From an uncultured Eubacteriales bacterium (GTDB lineage: Bacteria; Bacillota; Clostridia; Oscillospirales; CAG-272), in assembly GCA_934467415.1 (NCBI GenBank), contig CAKSLQ010000013.1, positions 1-57,879 on the forward strand: a DNA stretch of 57,879 bases, in the 5' to 3' direction. This document shows positions 37,925 to 47,126 of this stretch, piece by piece (positions within the stretch are counted from its first letter, which is position 1; the number at the start of each line of letters is the position of its first letter). A model generated the notes under the pieces. That model searched no databases, had not been told where the DNA came from, and saw only the letters and a list, made by a program, of their open reading frames with translations. A program made the position numbers and the translations under genes.

Positions 37925-38836
37925 TTGCAGACCATCCTCGGCTTCCTGACGGATACATTCGGCAAGCTCGGCGCGCAGTTTTTGTCGATCTCGTTCAACG
38001 ACGTCATCGACATTGCGCTCCTTGCCGTCGTGCTCTACTATGTCTATCGCTTCGTCCGTGAGCGGCGGGCGGGCAAGCTTGCGCTCGGGCTCGGGATCCT
38101 CGTGGTGCTCTATGCGCTGACGACCATCTTTGAGATGCACGCCATAAGTTTTCTCTTGCAGAACGTGTTTCAGGTCGGCCTGCTTGCGCTCATCATCCTG
38201 TTCCAGCCCGAGCTGCGCGCCGCGCTGGAGAAGGTGGGCGGCGACCCGCTGCGCTCCATCCGCAATCTGACCGAGCCGAAGGAGGTCGCCGAGACCACCC
38301 GCGCCATCGACAACATCTGCATCGCGGCGAGCGACATGTCGCGCGACCGCACCGGCGCACTGATCGTCATTGAGCGCACCACAAGACTCGGCGACATCAT
38401 GAAGACCGGCGTGCAGCTTGACGCCGTGATCTCGCAGAGCCTCATCAAGAATATTTTCTTCAACAAGGCGGCGCTGCACGACGGCGCCGTGATCATCCGC
38501 GACAACCGCATCGCGGCTGCGGGCTGCTTCCTGCCGCTGACGCAGAATACGCAGATCAGCAAGGACAAGGGCACGCGCCACCGCGCGGGTGTCGGCGTCA
38601 GCGAGGTCAGCGACGCGGTGGTCATCATCGTCTCCGAGGAGACCGGCGAGATCTCGCTGGCGATCGGCGGCTCGCTGCTCGGCGGGCAGAATTACACCAC
38701 CTTGCGCCAGCAGCTCACGCAGCTGATCTTCGGCGACACGCGCCGCAAGGGCAAGCGGGACAGGAAAGAAAAGAAAAAGCGCGCGGCGGAGACCGTGCCG
38801 GACGGGGAGGGAACGCAGGATGGAACAGACAAATAA
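37925..38836 (+). CDS. cdaA: Diadenylate cyclase CdaA (c-di-AMP synthase)
   Basis: Makes c-di-AMP from ATP, a second messenger for turgor and wall homeostasis. It has three N-terminal TM helices (about 27-42, 50-67 and 76-92) and a DAC domain with the catalytic DGA (186-188) and GTRHRA (216-221). I place the start at TTG 37925 (303 residues) because GGAGG (37912-37916) lies eight bases upstream; the GTG at 37916 overlaps the SD. The C-terminus is Lys/Arg-rich. It overlaps cdaR by 17 bases. Confidence 0.95.
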   Translation: MQTILGFLTDTFGKLGAQFLSISFNDVIDIALLAVVLYYVYRFVRERRAGKLALGLGILVVLYALTTIFEMHAISFLLQNVFQVGLLALIILFQPELRAALEKVGGDPLRSIRNLTEPKEVAETTRAIDNICIAASDMSRDRTGALIVIERTTRLGDIMKTGVQLDAVISQSLIKNIFFNKAALHDGAVIIRDNRIAAAGCFLPLTQNTQISKDKGTRHRAGVGVSEVSDAVVIIVSEETGEISLAIGGSLLGGQNYTTLRQQLTQLIFGDTRRKGKRDRKEKKKRAAETVPDGEGTQDGTDK

Positions 38837-40070
38837 GAGCGGCGAGACCGTCCGCGAGCGGCTGAAGACCTCCGACCTCATCCCGCGCCTGTTGTGCGTG
38901 GTCATCGCGGTGGTCATCTGGCTCTACGTCATGTCCAACGAGAGCCCCGACTACGAGCGCACCTTTTCGGGCGTGACGGTCTCGATCGAGAACACCGCGC
39001 TCCTGTCGAGTGAATACGACCTCTCGGTCATCAGCGGATACGGCGCCCGCGCCGACATCACGCTCACCGGCAAAAAGAGCGATCTCATCTCCTATTCCCT
39101 CGAGGATATCATCCCGAGCGTGGACGTCGGCGGCATCACCGCGCCGGGCAAGCACCAGCTTTCCATCTCGGTCACCACGCCGGACGGCTGCTCGGTCAGC
39201 AGCATCAGCCCGACCTCCATTGAGGTCTACGTCGATCAGATTGCCACCAAGACCCTGCCGGTCGTGGTCAACATCAGTCAGGTGCAGCATGAGCAGTCGA
39301 TCACGCTCGGCGTACCCACGCCGGATGTGACCGCCGTCACGGTCAGCGGCCCTGCGTCGGTCATCGAGGCGGCGGCGCGCGCCGTGGTCGATCTGGAGCT
39401 CGGCGAGTTGACCACCGGCGTCACCGCGCGCGGCACGCTGCATGTCGTCACCGAGGACGGGGCGACGGTGGATAACCCCTATCTCACCCTGTCGCAGACC
39501 TCGGTCGGCGTGACCGTTCCGGTCTACGTCGAGCGGGTCATCCCGATCACCGTGGGGACGAAGTACGGCTATTTCAACGACGACAACGTGCGCATCACGG
39601 TTTCGCCGCAGAGCCTGAACGTCCGTGCCGACCCCGCCCTGCTGGAGGGCGTGGAATCCTTCGAGATCGCGACGATCGACGAGAAAAAGATCAGCGGCAA
39701 CGAGACGCAGATGGTCGCCATCGACCTGCCGGACGGCGTGGAGAATCTCGGCAGCGCGACCACGGCGTCCATCACCATCACACACAGAAACACGACGAAA
39801 AAGAGCCTCGTCGTCGGAGACATCTCCATCAAGAACCCGAACGGGCTGAAATACACCCTGCTCACCGAGAGCGTCAACGTCGTGCTGCGCGCACCGAACG
39901 ATGTGGCCGATGTACTGACCGCCGCGGACGTGCGCCTCACGGCCGAGCTGAACTACAGCGGCATCACCGGCGTCGTGCAGGTCCCGGTCACGGTGACGGT
40001 TGCGGACGCCTACAAGAGCACTGTCTATGAACTCGGCGAATACGCCGTATCGGTGATGATCGAAAAATGA
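38820..40070 (+). CDS. cdaR: CdaA regulatory protein CdaR (YbbR repeats)
   Basis: Membrane-anchored extracytoplasmic regulator of CdaA. One TM helix (about 22-40) is followed by three to four YbbR-type beta repeats (about 45-125, 130-215, 225-310 and 325-412). Length 416 residues. It overlaps cdaA, and the order cdaA-cdaR is conserved; glmM, which often follows, is replaced here by an FAD dehydrogenase. Confidence 0.92.
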   Translation: MEQTNKSGETVRERLKTSDLIPRLLCVVIAVVIWLYVMSNESPDYERTFSGVTVSIENTALLSSEYDLSVISGYGARADITLTGKKSDLISYSLEDIIPSVDVGGITAPGKHQLSISVTTPDGCSVSSISPTSIEVYVDQIATKTLPVVVNISQVQHEQSITLGVPTPDVTAVTVSGPASVIEAAARAVVDLELGELTTGVTARGTLHVVTEDGATVDNPYLTLSQTSVGVTVPVYVERVIPITVGTKYGYFNDDNVRITVSPQSLNVRADPALLEGVESFEIATIDEKKISGNETQMVAIDLPDGVENLGSATTASITITHRNTTKKSLVVGDISIKNPNGLKYTLLTESVNVVLRAPNDVADVLTAADVRLTAELNYSGITGVVQVPVTVTVADAYKSTVYELGEYAVSVMIEK

Positions 40071-41659
40071 CGAAGTACATTCTCGGCGGCATCTCGGTGC
40101 CGCCCGGCACGGGAAAGGACGAGGTGATTGCCGCGGCGGCAAAGAAGCTCCGCCGCGCGGGCATTCCCGCGTCACGGCCGGCGATCTGGCGCCGCAGTGT
40201 GGACGCGCGGAAGCAAAACGACATCCGTATCGTCTATGCCGTACTGTTTGAAACCCCCGGCACGCTGAAAAAAGAGACGGTGGAAAAGTATGCGCTGCGT
40301 CCGGCCCCGGACGCGGCGCTTGCCGTTTCCTGCGGGACGGCGCCGCTCGGCGCGCGCCCCATCGTGGTCGGCATGGGGCCGTGCGGCATGTTTGCCGCGC
40401 TGCTGCTGGCCGAGCACGGCTACCGGCCGCTGCTCATCGAGCGCGGCGGCGATGTGGCCGACCGTGTGCGCACGGTGGAGACGTTTTACGCGGGCGGCGC
40501 GCTCGACCCCGACTGCTCGGTGCAGTTCGGCGCGGGCGGCGCAGGCACGTTTTCGGACGGCAAGCTCGTCACCCGCATCGGGGACGCGCACACCGGCTAT
40601 GTCCTCTCCCGCTTCGCGGCGTTCGGCGCGCCCGCGGAGATCCTCACAAATGCAAAGCCGCACATCGGCACCGACGTTCTGCGGGATGTGGTGTCCAACA
40701 TCGCGGGAGAGATCACCCGCCTCGGCGGCGAGATTCTCTACCGCACCCGCTTTCTCGGCTATGACGAGCAAAAGGGCGGCGTGCGCCGCATTCACACCAC
40801 GCGCGGCGACTTCGAGACCTCTGCGCTGATCCTGGCCGTCGGTCACAGCGCCCGCGATACCTATGCCATGCTGCTCGACCGCGGCTGCGCCATCGAGGCG
40901 AAGGACTTCTCGGTCGGGATGCGCATCGAACATAAAAAGGCGGACATCGACCGCGCGCTCTACGGGGTGCTGGCCGGTTCGCCCGATCTGCCCTACGCCG
41001 AGTACAATCTCTCGGCCAATACCAGGACGCGCGGCGTCTACACCTTCTGCATGTGTCCCGGCGGCGAGGTCGTCCCGGGCGCGTCCGAGGCCGGCGGTCT
41101 GTGCGTCAACGGCATGAGCCGTTACGCCCGCGACGGCGAAAACTCCAACAGCGCCGTCTGCGTCTCGGTGTTCAAAAACGACTACGGCGCGACCCCCGCG
41201 GACGCGATCGCGTTTCAGCGCGCGCTCGAGCAGGCGGCGTTTCGTGCAGGCGGCGGGAATTACAACGCGCCGGTCTGCACCGTAAAAGATTTTATCGGGC
41301 GGCGGCGCGCGTCCGCACTCGGGCGCGTCCGCCCCACCTATATGAACGGGCGGGTGACCCCGGCCGACCTGTCCGCCCTGTTCCCCGGCGTGCTCTATGA
41401 CGCGCTTGCGGGCGGCCTCGGCGATTTCGGGCGCAAAATCCGGGGCTTTGACGCGCCGGACGCCCTGCTCACGGGGTTGGAAACGCGCACGAGCGCGCCG
41501 CTGCGCATTCTGCGCGGCGAGAACCTGACCATGCTCGGCACGGATGATATTTATCCCGGCGGAGAGGGCGCGGGCTATGCCGGCGGCATCACCTCCGCCG
41601 CCGCGGACGGCGTGAAGATCGCCCTCGCCGTCATGGCGAGGTTTGCCCCCATGGCGTGA
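40067..41659 (+). CDS. FAD-dependent dehydrogenase (COG2509 type)
   Basis: A 530-residue flavoprotein with an N-terminal about 85-residue domain, the dinucleotide-binding VVGMGPCGMFAALLLAEHGYRPLLIERG, the GAGGAGTFSDGKL segment, a second nucleotide-binding region and a C-terminal GEGAGYAGGITSAAADG FAD motif. The family is annotated as NAD(FAD)-utilising dehydrogenases; the substrate is unknown. The ATG overlaps the cdaR stop by four bases (ATGA), so it is cotranslated with the c-di-AMP genes. Such linkage recurs in Clostridia as far as I recall. Confidence 0.88.
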   Translation: MTKYILGGISVPPGTGKDEVIAAAAKKLRRAGIPASRPAIWRRSVDARKQNDIRIVYAVLFETPGTLKKETVEKYALRPAPDAALAVSCGTAPLGARPIVVGMGPCGMFAALLLAEHGYRPLLIERGGDVADRVRTVETFYAGGALDPDCSVQFGAGGAGTFSDGKLVTRIGDAHTGYVLSRFAAFGAPAEILTNAKPHIGTDVLRDVVSNIAGEITRLGGEILYRTRFLGYDEQKGGVRRIHTTRGDFETSALILAVGHSARDTYAMLLDRGCAIEAKDFSVGMRIEHKKADIDRALYGVLAGSPDLPYAEYNLSANTRTRGVYTFCMCPGGEVVPGASEAGGLCVNGMSRYARDGENSNSAVCVSVFKNDYGATPADAIAFQRALEQAAFRAGGGNYNAPVCTVKDFIGRRRASALGRVRPTYMNGRVTPADLSALFPGVLYDALAGGLGDFGRKIRGFDAPDALLTGLETRTSAPLRILRGENLTMLGTDDIYPGGEGAGYAGGITSAAADGVKIALAVMARFAPMA

Positions 41660-41737
41660 AGGAGAAAAAGAAACGCGCGACCCCGCGGGGCGCAGGATGG
41701 TTGCCCCGTCATGCGCCGTCTGCTTCCCGCCGAACCT

Positions 41738-42070
41738 AAGCCTCCCTTGTGCAAAGGGAGGTGTCATGCGTAGCATGACGGAGGGATTGTTACACGGTAA
41801 CGGAACAACCCCTCAGCCGCCATTTGGCGGCAGCTCCCCTTGCACAGGGGAGCCGAAATGTGCGCGACACCTATCGGATGGAAGAAACTGTGTACACACC
41901 TATAGGGCGCCGTCTTGCTCTCGCCGCGTCTTAGCCTTCCCCGGTGGGGAAGGTGTCAACGAAGTTGACGGATGAGGGATTGCAGGCAGCCGGCACAGCA
42001 CAGTGCGATGCTTTACTTACATCAATCCCTCATCAGTCGCCTGCGGCGACAGCTTCCCCCAAGGGAAGCC
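41738..42070. repeat. Family A and full-length family F elements
   Basis: The 458-base gap before recJ has no gene. Family A spans 41738-41854 (inner hairpins TCATGCGTAGCATGA and GCCGCCATTTGGCGGC). A complete family F element spans about 41933-42070, with outer hairpins CTTCCCCGGTGGGGAAG and GCTTCCCCCAAGGGAAGC, inner hairpins GTCAACGAAGTTGAC and GTCGCCTGCGGCGAC, and core GGATGAGGGATTG ... CAATCCCTCATC. Confidence 0.87.
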
Positions 42071-42117
42071 ATCCCCCCTAACTTTGTTTATTATTAAAAA
42101 CTGGAGATAGACAGCAC

Positions 42118-44256
42118 ATGCAAAAGAAATGGAATATCAAGGGCAGCCGCGGTGAAGCGGCCGACCGCCTGGCCAAAGAGCTGGGCATCGGCACGGTCAC
42201 GGCGGGGCTGCTCGCCGACCGTGTCGGCGGCGACTGCGCGGCGGCGCGGCGCTTTCTCGGGATGGAGGAAGAAATGCTGCATTCCCCCATGCTGCTCTGC
42301 GACATGGATCGCGCGGTCGCCCGCATTGAGGCGGCGCTTGCCGCCGGAGAACGTATCGTCATCTACGGCGACTATGATGTAGACGGCGTCACCTCGGTCA
42401 GCATCCTCTACCTGTATCTGAAAGCGCTCGGCGCGGACGTGGGATACTATATCCCCAACCGCATGGGCGAGGGCTACGGCATGAGCGAAGGCTCGGTCGA
42501 TAAGCTCATCGACGAGGGCGCGCGCCTGATCGTCACGGTGGACACGGGCATCACCTCCTCCGCCGAGATCGCGCACGCGCGTGCGCGCGGCGTGGATGTG
42601 GTCGTCACCGACCACCACGAGTGCCACGGCAAGCTGCCCGAGGCGGCTGCCGTCGTCAACCCGCGCCGACCCGACTGCCCCTATCCGTTCAAAGAGCTGG
42701 CGGGCGTCGGCGTCGTCTTCAAGCTGCTCTGCGCGTTTGAGACGAAGCGCGCGGGCATTTCCGAGCAGGACGCGGTGCGCCGCATCTGCGCGGACTATGC
42801 CGATCTTGTGGCCATCGGCACGATCGCGGACGTCATGCCCATCCGGGATGAGAACCGCCTGATCGTCGCGTTCGGCCTGCGCCGCATCGAGCATTCGCAG
42901 CGCGTCGGCCTCTGCGCCCTGATTGACGCGGTCGGCCGCCGTCCGGACGGCAGCCGCAGCCCCCGCGCGCAGCGCATCACCTCGAGCTTCATCGGCTATA
43001 CGCTCGCCCCCCGCATCAACGCGGCGGGACGCATCAGCTCCGCGGGGCTGGCGGTCGAGCTGTTCCTCACCGACTCGCGCGAAAAGGCGGACGCGCTGGC
43101 ACAGCGCCTCTGCGACATCAACCGCGAGCGCCAGACCGAGGAAAACCGCATTGCCGCCGAGGCCTATGCCGAGATTGACGCGACGCACGACTTTGCAAAC
43201 GACCCGGTCATCGTGCTGGCCGCCGACAACTGGCATCACGGCGTCATCGGCATCGTGGCCTCCCGCATCACCGAGAAATACGGTCTGCCCTCCATCCTCA
43301 TCTCGTTTGACGGCGCGCAGAGCGACGGCGACTGCGATGTGGGCAAGGGCAGCGGCCGCAGCGTCAAGGGGCTGAACCTGGTGGACGCGCTGGTTTTTTG
43401 CGACGACCTGCTTGAAAAATACGGCGGCCACGAGCTGGCCGCGGGTCTTTCGGTGCGCCGCGAGAACATCGACGCCTTCCGCAAAAAGATCAACGAATAT
43501 GCGCGCGCACACTTCAAGGCGGAGGACCGCACCCCCTCGATCGACGCGGATTTTGAGATCGGCATCGACGAGGTCACGCTCGAAAATGCGGAGGAGATCC
43601 GTATGCTGGAGCCGTTCGGCGTCTCCAATCCCGTTCCCTCCTTTGTTCTGCGGGACGTGACGGTCGCCGAGGTGCAGCCGATCAGCTTCGGCAAGCACAC
43701 CAAGCTGCTTCTGGAGCGGCCGGACGGCTATCCGCTCACCGCGATGTATTTTTCGCATTCGCCGAAGGAGACGGACGTCTACGCCGGGGATCGGATCGAC
43801 ATCTTGGCGGGACTGGACATCAACGAGTTCGGCGGCAAACGCACGGCGCAGCTCATCCTGCGCGACCTGCGGCTGACCGCCGAGGCGGAGGCCGCCGCCG
43901 AGGAAAGCGCCGCCCGCTATGCCGCGCTGCGCGCGGGCGCGCCCGCACCGGGCGCGGACATCGTGCCGAGCCGCGAGGAATTCGGCGCGGTGTACAACTT
44001 CATCCGCCGCCAGGTGCGCTTCGGCGAGGACAGCTTCACCGTGCGCGAGATGCTGATGCGCGACGAGCAGATCGGCGCGATCGGCTATATCAAGCTGCGG
44101 TTTATCATCGACGTGCTGTATGAACTCAACATCGTCGGCGTGGAGAGCCTCGGCGGCGAGGCCTACCGCTTCCGTGTCAGCTATCAGCCGAAGCGCGCCG
44201 ACCTCGACAAGTCGGCCATCCTGCGCCGCCTGCGCACGCAGACCCGCGCGGAGTGA
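42118..44256 (+). CDS. recJ: Single-stranded-DNA-specific exonuclease RecJ
   Basis: 5'-3' ssDNA exonuclease of recombination and repair. The 712-residue protein has the DHH-family motifs: DYDVDG (85-90), VDTG (Asp142), TDHH (164-167), the GxGVVFKL region, DHHA1 signature near NAAGRISSAG, and KGSGRSVKGLNL with GGHELAAG. A C-terminal OB-type and extra domain complete it. The SD GGAG is eleven bases upstream. Confidence 0.94.
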   Translation: MQKKWNIKGSRGEAADRLAKELGIGTVTAGLLADRVGGDCAAARRFLGMEEEMLHSPMLLCDMDRAVARIEAALAAGERIVIYGDYDVDGVTSVSILYLYLKALGADVGYYIPNRMGEGYGMSEGSVDKLIDEGARLIVTVDTGITSSAEIAHARARGVDVVVTDHHECHGKLPEAAAVVNPRRPDCPYPFKELAGVGVVFKLLCAFETKRAGISEQDAVRRICADYADLVAIGTIADVMPIRDENRLIVAFGLRRIEHSQRVGLCALIDAVGRRPDGSRSPRAQRITSSFIGYTLAPRINAAGRISSAGLAVELFLTDSREKADALAQRLCDINRERQTEENRIAAEAYAEIDATHDFANDPVIVLAADNWHHGVIGIVASRITEKYGLPSILISFDGAQSDGDCDVGKGSGRSVKGLNLVDALVFCDDLLEKYGGHELAAGLSVRRENIDAFRKKINEYARAHFKAEDRTPSIDADFEIGIDEVTLENAEEIRMLEPFGVSNPVPSFVLRDVTVAEVQPISFGKHTKLLLERPDGYPLTAMYFSHSPKETDVYAGDRIDILAGLDINEFGGKRTAQLILRDLRLTAEAEAAAEESAARYAALRAGAPAPGADIVPSREEFGAVYNFIRRQVRFGEDSFTVREMLMRDEQIGAIGYIKLRFIIDVLYELNIVGVESLGGEAYRFRVSYQPKRADLDKSAILRRLRTQTRAE

Positions 44257-44284
44257 GAAGAATTACGAAAGAACGCAATCTTTT

Positions 44285-44392
44285 ACCTCCCTCTTTGAGG
44301 GAGGGGGACCGCGTCAGCGGTGGAAGGAGTTTTGCAGTGTGCGAAACTCCCCCAGTCACCTATCGGTGACAGCCCCCTCACCGAGGGGGCTG
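44285..44392. repeat. Family B palindromic element
   Basis: Complete copy between recJ and rel: outer hairpins CCTCCCTCTTTGAGGGAGG and GCCCCCTCACCGAGGGGGC; inner hairpins ACCGCGTCAGCGGT and GTCACCTATCGGTGAC; core GGAAGGAGTTTTGCA ... GAAACTCCCCCAG. Confidence 0.88.
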
Positions 44393-44462
44393 AAATAATA
44401 TACCGAGCACCTTTCCCACACGGCTCACGGTGAGCCGCATCCCCTATGAAAGGAAACCCCGT

Positions 44463-46673
44463 ATGGACACCGGAATGGACAGCGTATTGCAATCCTTTTG
44501 GAATGCGATCGACCACAGCGGCCGCAACTACAACCGCGAGAAGATCGAGGCGGCCTACGAATACGCAAACGAACTGCATAAAGGACAGAAGCGCCAGAGC
44601 GGCGAGCCGTATATTTCGCATCCCGTGGCGGTCGCCGAGATCGTGGCGGAGCTGGGACTCGACACCGACTCGATCTGCGCCGCGCTGCTGCACGACACGG
44701 TAGAGGACTGCGCCGACAAGACCAGTCTTGACATCATCTCGGAAAAATTCGGCCAGAGCGTCGCCATGCTGGTGGACGGCCTGACCAAGATCAAGCAGAT
44801 CGACGTCGAGGACAAGGAAGAGGCGAACATCGAGAACATCCGCAAGATGCTGCTCGCCATGTCGAAGGATATCCGCGTCATCTTCATCAAGCTCTGCGAC
44901 CGTCTGCACAACATGCGCACCCTCGCGGCGAAGCGGGAGGACCGCCGCCGCGCCATCGCGCTGGAGACCATGTACATCTATGCGCCGCTTGCGCACCGCC
45001 TCGGTATCAACTCGATCAAGCAGGAGCTGGAGAACCTCAGCCTCTCCTACCTGGATCCCATCGGCTACAACGAGGTCAAGAATCGCATCGAGGAGCGCTA
45101 CGGCCAGTCGCGCGACCTCCTCAACGAGGCCAAGGAGAGCATCGAGGTGCGCCTGCGCGAAAACGGCATTCACTTTGAGCTCACCGGGCGCATCAAGTCG
45201 ATCTATTCGCTCTACAACAAGATGTACAACCACAATAAGAGCTTCGATCAGATCTACGACTTCTATGCGCTGCGCATCATCGTGGACACCGAGCTGGAAT
45301 GCTACACCGCGCTCGGCATCATCCATGAGATGTTCCGCTCGATCCCGGGGCGCTTCAAGGACTACATCTCCAACCCGAAGCCGAACATGTACCGTTCGCT
45401 GCACACCAGCGTTATGAGCAGCAGCGGCATCCCGTTTGAGGTGCAGATCCGCACCTTTGAGATGCACCGCATCGCCGAGTTCGGTATCGCCGCGCACTGG
45501 AAGTACAAGTCGGGCGAGACCTCGAGCGAGAGCATCGACTCAAAGCTGCAATGGGTCTCCCGTCTCTTCGAGATCGAGGACGACACGCAGGACCCCGACG
45601 AGTTCATGGACGCGTTCAAGATCGACATCTTTCGCGACGAGGTCTTCGTCTTCACGCCGAAGGGCGACGTCATCGTCCTGCCGCAGGGCGCGACGATGAT
45701 TGACTTTGCCTACGCCATTCACTCGGGCGTCGGCAACAAGATGGTCGGCGCCAAGGTCAACGGCATGATCGTGCCGATCGACCGCGAGCCGCAGACCGGC
45801 GACATCATCGAGGTGCTGACCTCCTCGGCCTCCAAGGGGCCGAGCCGCGACTGGCTGAACATCGTCAAGACCGGCGATGCAAAGAACAAGATCCGCCAGT
45901 GGTTCAAGAAGGAGAAGCGCACCGAGAACATTGCCCTCGGCCGCGCCGAGGTCGAGCGCGAGCTGCACCGCGTGGGCAGACCGTACACCGAGGCACAGCG
46001 CGACGAGATCGCGGCAAACGTGGCGCGCCGCGTCGGGATGCAGGACACCGAGGACCTCTACAATATGCTCGGCTACGGCGGCATGCCGATCTCCAAGATC
46101 GCCGTGCGCCTGCGGGACGAGTTTGACCGCGTGGTCAAGGAGCCGCAGGTCGAGCTGACGACCGATCAGGTCAAGCTGGCCACGCCCCGCCGCCTGCGGG
46201 CGACCGACGGCGTCATCGTGGACGGCGAGGAGGGCTGCGTGACGAAATTTGCACGCTGCTGCAACCCGCTGCCCGGCGATCCGATCGTCGGCTTCATCAC
46301 GCGCGGCTACGGCGTGTCGATCCACAAGATCGACTGCCCGAACGTGCTGTCCGGACAGGCCAACCCCGAGCAGCGCGACCGCTTTATCTCCGCGCATTGG
46401 GAGTACGGCGTGGCGGACAGCTCCGCCGACGTGTACGAGGCGCTCATCACCGTCCTCGCCGAAAGCAGCATCACGCTCCTCGCTGACATCACCTCGGCGC
46501 TGGCGGACATGAAGGTCTCGCTGCTCCAGATCAACACCCAGAAGAAAGGAAACGACACGATGCTGGTCAATCTGACCGTCGGCTGCAAGAACATCGGACA
46601 TTACGATTCGATCGTCTCCCGGCTGCGGAACATCCGCAGCGTCCTGTCGGTCACACGTGGATTCGGAAAATGA
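44463..46673 (+). CDS. Bifunctional (p)ppGpp synthetase/hydrolase (RSH)
   Basis: Stringent-response enzyme of the Rel/SpoT type, 736 residues from the ATG at 44463 (SD AAAGGAA). Order: HD hydrolase domain with ISHP and LLHDTVED (76-82), synthetase domain with GRIKSIYSLYNKM, RFKDYISNPKPNMYRSLHT, TGS domain (about 395-455, DEVFVFTPKGDVIVLP), a conserved Cys region (CCNPLPGD) and a C-terminal ACT domain (about 660-736). Both catalytic halves look intact. The synthetase RFKD motif is that of bifunctional enzymes. It starts the rel-dtd-hemZ-kinase run. Confidence 0.96.
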   Translation: MDTGMDSVLQSFWNAIDHSGRNYNREKIEAAYEYANELHKGQKRQSGEPYISHPVAVAEIVAELGLDTDSICAALLHDTVEDCADKTSLDIISEKFGQSVAMLVDGLTKIKQIDVEDKEEANIENIRKMLLAMSKDIRVIFIKLCDRLHNMRTLAAKREDRRRAIALETMYIYAPLAHRLGINSIKQELENLSLSYLDPIGYNEVKNRIEERYGQSRDLLNEAKESIEVRLRENGIHFELTGRIKSIYSLYNKMYNHNKSFDQIYDFYALRIIVDTELECYTALGIIHEMFRSIPGRFKDYISNPKPNMYRSLHTSVMSSSGIPFEVQIRTFEMHRIAEFGIAAHWKYKSGETSSESIDSKLQWVSRLFEIEDDTQDPDEFMDAFKIDIFRDEVFVFTPKGDVIVLPQGATMIDFAYAIHSGVGNKMVGAKVNGMIVPIDREPQTGDIIEVLTSSASKGPSRDWLNIVKTGDAKNKIRQWFKKEKRTENIALGRAEVERELHRVGRPYTEAQRDEIAANVARRVGMQDTEDLYNMLGYGGMPISKIAVRLRDEFDRVVKEPQVELTTDQVKLATPRRLRATDGVIVDGEEGCVTKFARCCNPLPGDPIVGFITRGYGVSIHKIDCPNVLSGQANPEQRDRFISAHWEYGVADSSADVYEALITVLAESSITLLADITSALADMKVSLLQINTQKKGNDTMLVNLTVGCKNIGHYDSIVSRLRNIRSVLSVTRGFGK

Positions 46674-47122
46674 AAGTTGTCATTCAGCGCGTCATGCGCG
46701 CATCGGTCACGGCCGACGGCGTGCCCGCGGGCAAGTGCGGGCACGGGCTGCTGCTGCTTGTCGGCGTTGTCCCCGCCGACACCGCGCACGACGCGGAGCT
46801 TCTTGCCGCCAAAATCGCGAAAATGCGCATCTTCACCGACGAAAATGACAAGATGAATCTGTCGGTGCTCGACATCGGCGGCAGCGCGCTCGCCGTGTCC
46901 AATTTCACGCTCGCGGCGGACATCTCGCACGGCAACCGCCCGTCCTTCACCGGCGCGGCAAAGCCGGATTTCGCGATCCCGCTCTACGAGCATTTCTGCG
47001 AAGCGCTCCGCGCGGCGGGCGTCCCGGTCGAGACCGGCGTCTTCGGCGCGGACATGCAGATCGACACGGTCTGCGACGGCCCGGTCACGATCCTCGCGGA
47101 CTCCGACCTGTGGAAAGCGTGA
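46670..47122 (+). CDS. dtd: D-aminoacyl-tRNA deacylase
   Basis: Removes D-amino acids mischarged on tRNA. The 150-residue protein has the N-terminal MKVVIQRV, NFTLAAD in place of the usual SQFTL, GNRPSF, and the Gly-cisPro motif in DGPVTI. The Asn for Gln exchange in the first motif is a small oddity. The start overlaps the rel stop by four bases (ATGA); the rel-dtd pair is conserved in Firmicutes. Confidence 0.94.
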   Translation: MKVVIQRVMRASVTADGVPAGKCGHGLLLLVGVVPADTAHDAELLAAKIAKMRIFTDENDKMNLSVLDIGGSALAVSNFTLAADISHGNRPSFTGAAKPDFAIPLYEHFCEALRAAGVPVETGVFGADMQIDTVCDGPVTILADSDLWKA

Positions 47123-47126
47123 GCCG

